From positions 1 through 32,250 of IMG/VR virus record IMGVR_UViG_3300024282_000010: a DNA stretch of 32,250 bases; one strand, given 5' to 3'. A program made the position numbers and the translations under genes. Numbering within the stretch: position 1 is the first letter of the stretch; each line of letters begins with the position of its first letter. The notes below the pieces were generated by a model. That model saw nothing but the letters and a program-made list of their open reading frames with translations, did no database searches and was not told the origin of the DNA. Shown piece by piece: positions 28,151 to 32,250 of the stretch. This DNA comes from a virus.

Positions 28151-28374
28151 TGATAAAAGGCTATACCTATACAACCGAAAGCGAAGCCCAAGAGGCAAGA
28201 GCAGCAGCAGCGACCTACAAAGGTTTGCCAATCCCAGGAGGGACTACGCTTTATTGGGTTGACTACAATTTTAGCAACCTTGACGGCTTCTATTACATTA
28301 CCTACGATGAAGGACTTGAAGCGGTTTTGGGGCAGCCAGTAGAGTTTGAAATAACACAACAAGATTTATTCTAA
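28150..28374 (+). CDS. Small hypothetical protein after the adhesin (74 aa)
   Basis: MIKGYTYTTESEAQEARAAA, then PIPGGTTLYWVDYNF and FYYITYDEGLEAVLGQPVEF. Overlaps both neighbours by 1 nt (TAATG). I recall similar short proteins following phage adhesins, perhaps acting as chaperone or cap; not provable here. Confidence 0.7.
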   Translation: MIKGYTYTTESEAQEARAAAATYKGLPIPGGTTLYWVDYNFSNLDGFYYITYDEGLEAVLGQPVEFEITQQDLF

Positions 28375-29405
28375 TGGAGCTACCAATCTACAAACTAATA
28401 ATCAACCCAGAAGATGAAACCGGGGTTGAGTTCGTTTCGCTTGTGACCAAACCAGCCATTGAGCGTGACTTCCAATACTTCAACGACCAATTCGTTGACC
28501 CTCGCCCAGGAGAAAGCAAAGATGACTTTGTCGCTCGTTGCATTCCAATCGTAATGAACGAAGGCAAAGACAACGAACAGGCCGTTGCCATCTGCTATTC
28601 AATGTACGAGCAAGGCTTCAAGTTTGAGTCATACAACGACTACCCCAAAGCAGCAGGACAAAACGCTGCAAGAGGAATGAAATTGAACGAAGCAGTAGGA
28701 AATCAATGTGCCACCTTGGTAGGAAAAAACAGAGCCAATCAATTGGCTAATCAAGAGCCTCTGTCAATGGAGACCATCAAGAGAACCTACTCATTCCTTT
28801 CAAGAGCAAAGACATACTACGACAAGAACGACAAAGAATCTTGTGGCACTATCTCTTATCTCTTGTGGGGTGGTGATGAAATGCTGAGTTGGACTGAGAG
28901 AAAGTTGGAACAACTCCAAATGAGAAAAGCCCGAAGAGGGTTTGCCATCCAAAGCGAAGAAAAGAGAATCATCTCAGGTGCTGCTATGATTGCTGACCTT
29001 CCCATCTACCGCTACGATGACCAACGAGGTGAGTACTATGTGGTTTTTGACAAGGAGACAATCTTTGAGATTGCTAAGAAATGGGCGAAGCAGGACAAAT
29101 ACGATTCAGTCAACATTCATCACGATGTGCCTTCTCAAGGACTTTCTTTGTTTGAGTCATATTTGGTAGACAGAGAGCGTGGAATAATGCCTCCAAAGGG
29201 CTATGAGGAAGTTGCTGATGGTTCTTGGTTTGTTTCTTACTTGGTGAACGATGACCAAATCTGGGAGCGAGTCAAGAATGGCGAGTTCCGTGGGTTCTCA
29301 GTTGAGGGTATTTTTGACTTTGATATGAGTCAGCAACAGAAGGTTGAAGACACTTTGTTCCGCAAACTGAAAGAGATTGCATCCAAATGGGATGGAAAAA
29401 ACTAA
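28374..29405 (+). CDS. XkdF-like prohead protease with inserted module
   Basis: 343 residues. The protease fold begins PIYKLIINPEDETGVEFVSL (4-23) with VTKPAIERDF, is interrupted by about 160 residues, and resumes RIISGAAMIADLPIYR (198-213), YYVVFDKETI (221-230), VNIHHDV (246-252) with the likely catalytic His, and FRGFSVEGIFDF (305-316) with the likely Ser (S309). The insert has FVARCIPIVMNEGKDNEQAV, ICYSMYE, and a Cys-containing helical part through SFLSRAKTYYDKNDKESCGT. It cleaves scaffold and capsid N-termini during head maturation. Encoded directly before scaffold and capsid genes. Confidence 0.85.
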   Translation: MELPIYKLIINPEDETGVEFVSLVTKPAIERDFQYFNDQFVDPRPGESKDDFVARCIPIVMNEGKDNEQAVAICYSMYEQGFKFESYNDYPKAAGQNAARGMKLNEAVGNQCATLVGKNRANQLANQEPLSMETIKRTYSFLSRAKTYYDKNDKESCGTISYLLWGGDEMLSWTERKLEQLQMRKARRGFAIQSEEKRIISGAAMIADLPIYRYDDQRGEYYVVFDKETIFEIAKKWAKQDKYDSVNIHHDVPSQGLSLFESYLVDRERGIMPPKGYEEVADGSWFVSYLVNDDQIWERVKNGEFRGFSVEGIFDFDMSQQQKVEDTLFRKLKEIASKWDGKN

Positions 29406-29423
29406 GCCAAAAAACAAATAAAA

Positions 29424-29438
29424 CTAATTTTATATAGT
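29424..29438 (+). promoter_or_regulatory. Variant late-start motif before the scaffold gene
   Basis: CTAATTTTATATAGT directly before ATG 29439, similar to the element at 27038. It could give separate, strong transcription of scaffold and capsid. Weak evidence. Confidence 0.35.
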
Positions 29439-29981
29439 ATGAACTCAAAAGAAGTAATTCAAGAGATTCGGACTTTGCTGGGATTCAGCGAAGAACCGAA
29501 AGCCGAGATTGAGATGGCATCCGCTATGCTCGTTGACGGCACAGAGATTCAATGGGAAGGTGAATTGGCAGTAGGTGTGGCTTTGTTCGTTGTTACAAAC
29601 GAAGGTCTTGTTCCTGCTCCTGACGCAACTCACGAAGTTGAAGGTGGAATGTTGGTCACTACCGAAGGTGGTTTGGTGACTGAAATCGTAGAACCTGAGG
29701 TTGAGGTTGAAGTTGAGGCTGCTGAGTTTGCCACAATGGAAGCCTTTGAAACTGCCATCGCTGAATTGAAATCCGCTATCGCTGATTTGAATAGCAAGAT
29801 GGAAAAGTACGGTGAGAAGTTCGCTACTCAATCTGAGGCCGTTATGAAGGCTGTTGATTTGGTAGAGGCTATCGCTGAACTGCCTTCTGCTGAACCCGTA
29901 AAGAAAGAAGAAGTCAAAATGAGCAAGAAAGATGCTCAAATGGCTAACATCGTAAAAATTGCACAATCACTTAAAAAATAA
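29439..29981 (+). CDS. Capsid scaffolding protein
   Basis: 180 residues, very acidic in the middle (VEPEVEVEVEAAEFATMEAF) with a coiled coil (AIAELKSAIADLNSKMEKYG, 108-127) and a basic C-terminal helix (SKKDAQMANIVKIAQSLKK) of the kind that binds capsid subunits. The place between protease and major capsid genes is the standard one for a scaffold. N-terminal part (KEVIQEIRTLLGF; WEGELAVGVALFV) is a small beta module. Confidence 0.82.
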   Translation: MNSKEVIQEIRTLLGFSEEPKAEIEMASAMLVDGTEIQWEGELAVGVALFVVTNEGLVPAPDATHEVEGGMLVTTEGGLVTEIVEPEVEVEVEAAEFATMEAFETAIAELKSAIADLNSKMEKYGEKFATQSEAVMKAVDLVEAIAELPSAEPVKKEEVKMSKKDAQMANIVKIAQSLKK

Positions 29982-29989
29982 ATAAAACT

Positions 29990-30928
29990 ATGGCATTCAA
30001 TGTTACCGGGTTGACTAACTATGTCAACGAGCAAAACACCGACATCCTCATCAAAAGTTTGTTCGGTTCTAAGACCGCTTCTATGCTTCAAGCAGCTGGT
30101 CAAGTTCAAGTAGGTGTTAAGAGCGCAGAGGCTTTGAACATCTTGTCTTCTGATGTGTATTTCCAAGCCGATGGTTGCGGTTACACCGCATCTGGAAACA
30201 CCACTTTTTCTCAGCGTACTATCACCGTTGGTAAAATCAAAGTTGAAGAGACCTTGTGTCCCAAGACTTTGGAAGCAAAGTGGATGCAAACCCAAATCGC
30301 TGCTGGTTCTCCTACTGCCGTTCCTTTTGAGCAGCAAATCAGCGAGAGTAAAGCTTCTGTAATCGCCAAGCAATTGGAAGTTGCTATGTGGCAAGGTGAC
30401 ACCGCTACTTCTAACACCAACCCCAACACCAACAAGTTTGATGGCTTTGTCAAAATCATTGACGCTGCTTCTGCTTCTACAATTTCTGGTAACACCGGTG
30501 CAGTTACTGCCGTAACTACTTCAAACATTGATGACATCTTGGATGCTATCTACGCTGCTATTCCTGCTGACATCGCTACTGCTGATGACTTGGTTTGCTG
30601 GGTAGGTATTGACAACTACAAGAAGATGTTGACCAACTTGAAGAACGCCAACTTGTTCCACTATGTTCCCGATGCCTCTACTGAAATGGAGATGGTATAC
30701 CCCGGAACTAACGTGAAGGTTGTTGCCGTTGGTGGTTTGAACGGAACTAACCGTATGTTTGCTGGTCGTTTGAGCAACTTCTTTGTTGGTACTGACTTGG
30801 CTAATGAAGAGGAGGAATTGAAATACTGGTACAGCCAAGACAACGATGAAGTTCGCTTCCGTATGACTTGCAAGTATGGTGTTCAGGTTGCTTTCCCTGA
30901 CCAGTTGGTTCAGTTCACTTTGGCTTAA
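29990..30928 (+). CDS. Major capsid protein
   Basis: 312 residues, probably HK97 fold: AFNVTGLTNYVNEQNTDILI (2-21), a central helix (QQISESKASVIAKQLEVAMW, about 115-134), DDILDAIYAAIPADIATADD, CWVGIDNYKKMLTNL and a beta end ...VRFRMTCKYGVQVAFPDQLV. Codon choice is noticeably restricted (AAC, GCT, ACT), as expected of a highly expressed gene. The start has an A-rich leader (AATAAATAAAACT) without Shine-Dalgarno sequence, in the manner of Bacteroidota. The N-terminal region may be removed or bound by the protease/scaffold encoded upstream. Confidence 0.88.
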   Translation: MAFNVTGLTNYVNEQNTDILIKSLFGSKTASMLQAAGQVQVGVKSAEALNILSSDVYFQADGCGYTASGNTTFSQRTITVGKIKVEETLCPKTLEAKWMQTQIAAGSPTAVPFEQQISESKASVIAKQLEVAMWQGDTATSNTNPNTNKFDGFVKIIDAASASTISGNTGAVTAVTTSNIDDILDAIYAAIPADIATADDLVCWVGIDNYKKMLTNLKNANLFHYVPDASTEMEMVYPGTNVKVVAVGGLNGTNRMFAGRLSNFFVGTDLANEEEELKYWYSQDNDEVRFRMTCKYGVQVAFPDQLVQFTLA

Positions 30929-30946
30929 TTCATAAAAGGATAGATT

Positions 30947-31453
30947 ATGGCTTGTTCATTAACCCAAGGCTTTACCTTAGATTGTAAAGACGCTGTCGGA
31001 GGCATCAAATCTATCCACTTGATTGATTGGGCTGCTTCTGGATTCTCAATCGGTGGTAGCGAAGTAACTGCTACAACCATTGCTTCTGGTGATGTCTTTA
31101 CCTACGAACTTCCCAAGGGAACTGGTTCAATGGTAATCACCACCAATGTAAGCACCGAGAACGGAACTTCTTTCAATCAGGCTGATGTTGCCTTCAAATT
31201 GCGTAGGCTTTCAACTGCCAAGCGCAATGAATTGAAACTCTTGGCTGCTGGTCGTGTTTTCTGCATTGTCAAAGACAATAACGATGACTACTGGTTGTGT
31301 GGCTACGAGTATGGTGCAGATGTGACTTCAATGGTTGCAAACTCTGGAACTGCAATGGGCGATTCTGTCGGCTATGAAGTGACTTTGTCTGCCATTGAGG
31401 GAGATGCACCCTACAAAGTGCAAGGTTCGGTTGCCACTTCATTGGGCATCTAA
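30947..31453 (+). CDS. Major tail tube-like protein (168 aa)
   Basis: Complete copy of the gene whose 3' end starts the window. MACSLTQGFTLDCKDAVGGI opens the chain; IHLIDWAASGF, FKLRRLSTAKRNELKLLAAG (82-101), then VKDNNDDYWLCGYEYGADVT (108-127) and GYEVTLSAIEGDAPYKVQ follow. The alternation of strands with one helix and the block 'DNN.DYWLCG.EYG' fit tail tube proteins of Bacteroidota siphoviruses as I recall them. Followed by a terminator that ends the capsid transcript. Confidence 0.75.
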   Translation: MACSLTQGFTLDCKDAVGGIKSIHLIDWAASGFSIGGSEVTATTIASGDVFTYELPKGTGSMVITTNVSTENGTSFNQADVAFKLRRLSTAKRNELKLLAAGRVFCIVKDNNDDYWLCGYEYGADVTSMVANSGTAMGDSVGYEVTLSAIEGDAPYKVQGSVATSLGI

Positions 31454-31475
31454 ATCTGGTTTTTCATATGTGTTT
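31349..31475 (+). repeat. Right copy of the 127-nt exact terminal repeat
   Basis: Identical to 1-127. From 31476 on the sequence continues into the second, endonuclease-free version of the locus, which runs to the end of the window and corresponds to 128-1446. Confidence 0.9.
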
Positions 31476-31480
31476 GGATT

Positions 31481-31510
31481 GGGGTGGCTTAGGTCACCCC
31501 TTTCTTTTAG
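31481..31510 (+). terminator. Intrinsic terminator after the tail tube gene (second copy)
   Basis: GGGGTGGC (31481-31488) with GTCACCCC (31493-31500), loop TTAG, then TTTCTTTT. The stem is unchanged from the copy at 133-152 while the loop differs (TTCG there), which supports a functional hairpin. Confidence 0.8.
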
Positions 31511-31526
31511 CCACTTTTTTACTTTT

Positions 31527-31540
31527 GCTATTTCTTATTG
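31527..31540 (+). promoter_or_regulatory. GCTATTT late-start motif (second copy)
   Basis: GCTATTT (31527-31533), then CTTATTG, then ATG 31541. Here it directly follows the terminator with no endonuclease gene between, so it is the ancestral promoter position. Confidence 0.5.
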
Positions 31541-31885
31541 ATGTTGCAGATAGATAAAGGCGAAACAAAGAATTGGTATCTAACGCTAACGGAAAAGGTG
31601 ACAATCTCTCCTGTTTACTTTCTGTTTTCGTTCACTCATCGCTTGACCAACACAATTACAAATGTCATCTTGACCGATATAAGTTCATACACTGACCGAT
31701 ATAACAAGTTCTTGGTCACCGAGGGAACGACCTTTACAATCTATTCTGGAGAGTATGACTACAAAGTTTACGCTCAAACCTCTTCAAATAATACCAATCC
31801 TGACAATGCCAATGAGTTGGTTGAAGAAGGAATCTTGAAAGTCAACGAGCAAGAGCAACCAGAAGTTTACTATACCCCATCGTGA
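31541..31885 (+). CDS. Putative tail-associated protein (second copy)
   Basis: Diverged duplicate of 737-1081: 11 of 348 aligned bases differ (counted from TTG 31538), with one residue change (TNTTTNV becomes TNTITNV). Same 4-nt overlap with the next gene. It is best read as the allele of a second strain at the same locus rather than a second gene in one genome. Confidence 0.75.
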   Translation: MLQIDKGETKNWYLTLTEKVTISPVYFLFSFTHRLTNTITNVILTDISSYTDRYNKFLVTEGTTFTIYSGEYDYKVYAQTSSNNTNPDNANELVEEGILKVNEQEQPEVYYTPS

Positions 31886-32190
31886 GCGAAAAGCAGCACA
31901 ACATATTACCAACTACCCCTGTCGAGGTATTCGCTTTTCTTGTAACTCAGGAAGATGATTTGTTGTTGACTCAAAGCTTTGATTTTTTAGGTTTACAAGA
32001 CACAGCCTACATTGACCAAAAACAATACATCCCCACGCTTGTAGAGAAGCCATTTGCGGTGACTTTGAATAGCAAGGCTTATGTTCCTACACTTACTGAA
32101 AAAATAATTGAACCAACGCAAGTTTCATACCTTCTGACCTCAGAGGGTTATTTCTTGCGAACCCAAGATGGGAATTTCATAATCTTATGA
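31882..32190 (+). CDS. Small tail-associated protein (second copy)
   Basis: Diverged duplicate of 1078-1386: 15 of 309 bases differ, two residue changes (LGLEDT to LGLQDT; KAYIPT to KAYVPT). GTG start and 4-nt overlaps are kept. The last mismatch between the two ends is at 32145; after it 105 bases are identical to the window end. Confidence 0.75.
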   Translation: MSEKQHNILPTTPVEVFAFLVTQEDDLLLTQSFDFLGLQDTAYIDQKQYIPTLVEKPFAVTLNSKAYVPTLTEKIIEPTQVSYLLTSEGYFLRTQDGNFIIL

Positions 32191-32250
32191 CCAACAAAAA
32201 AATCACCGACTTAGTTGAGTTAACCACTCCGACCACAGATGATGTGTTTC
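32187..32250 (+). CDS. Tail fiber protein, 5' end only
   Basis: First 21 codons of the fiber gene (MTNKKITDLVELTTPTTDDV), cut by the window edge and identical to 1383-1446, where the complete gene lies. Confidence 0.85.
   Translation, partial: MTNKKITDLVELTTPTTDDVF

Noticed and set aside
31541-32250. A true tandem duplication of tail genes within one genome.
   Set aside because: The exact 127-nt shared segment, the position at both window ends and the strain-like divergence fit circular closure with two strains better; long reads could still reverse this.
1-32250. tRNA genes, CRISPR arrays, integrase with att sites, insertion sequences.
   Set aside because: I looked for them on both strands and saw nothing that supports any; absence of tRNAs should be confirmed with a dedicated program.

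Overview
The window is an essentially complete genome of a small tailed phage, probably a siphovirus, that infects a member of the Bacteroidota. Evidence for the host group: promoters of the form TTG-N19-TAnnTTTG; almost no Shine-Dalgarno sequences, with A-rich leaders before starts instead; and a fiber C-terminus (ASAILDVTSTTKGFLPPRM) that I recall from Bacteroidota phages. All supported genes lie on the + strand, mostly joined by ATGA or few-base overlaps. No integrase, excisionase or divergent immunity region is visible, so a strictly lytic life is the simplest reading.

The ends overlap. Bases 1-127 are identical to 31349-31475, after which two diverged versions of the same locus follow: 128-1446 and 31476-32250. 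The genome is therefore circular or terminally redundant, with a unit of about 31,348 bp. The first version carries a free-standing HNH homing endonuclease gene and is 544 nt longer than the second. The neighbouring genes differ by 3-5 % at mostly synonymous sites, so the contig appears to have captured two coexisting strains.

Layout, treating the unit as a circle. (1) 0.7-9.8 kb: tail-associated proteins and fiber; a small basic protein; a TM/coiled-coil and secreted coiled-coil pair with a holin; portal and head-tail connectors; an overlapping spanin-like pair; metallophosphoesterase; DUF3310; amidase endolysin; a gp10-like protein. (2) 9.88-17.4 kb, early region: HTH regulator, ERF annealing protein with YqaJ exonuclease, a cluster of small genes, PD-(D/E)XK nuclease, replication initiator, DnaB-type helicase, GNAT protein, DnaA-domain-IV-like protein, sigma-like factor and small membrane proteins. 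(3) 17.3-20.4 kb, packaging: HNH protein, small terminase, a glycosyltransferase, large terminase. (4) 20.4-31.5 kb: a frameshifted tail-chaperone-like gene, two large tail/baseplate proteins, tape measure, lectin-like adhesin, prohead protease, scaffold, major capsid protein and tail tube protein.

The most unusual content is RNA-level. A complete hammerhead ribozyme (11939-11988) fills the gap between two early genes and would cut the mRNA ten nucleotides before the next start codon. At 12600-12741 a promoter, a short two-hairpin RNA whose loops are complementary over 7 nt, and a strong terminator lie directly before a nuclease gene. A T9 slippery run (20866-20874) joins two reading frames by a -1 shift. 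A GCTATTT motif sits 6-7 nt before the ATG of several late genes and would suit leaderless late promoters, possibly read by the phage's own sigma-like factor. Iteron-like repeats inside the initiator gene mark a candidate origin.
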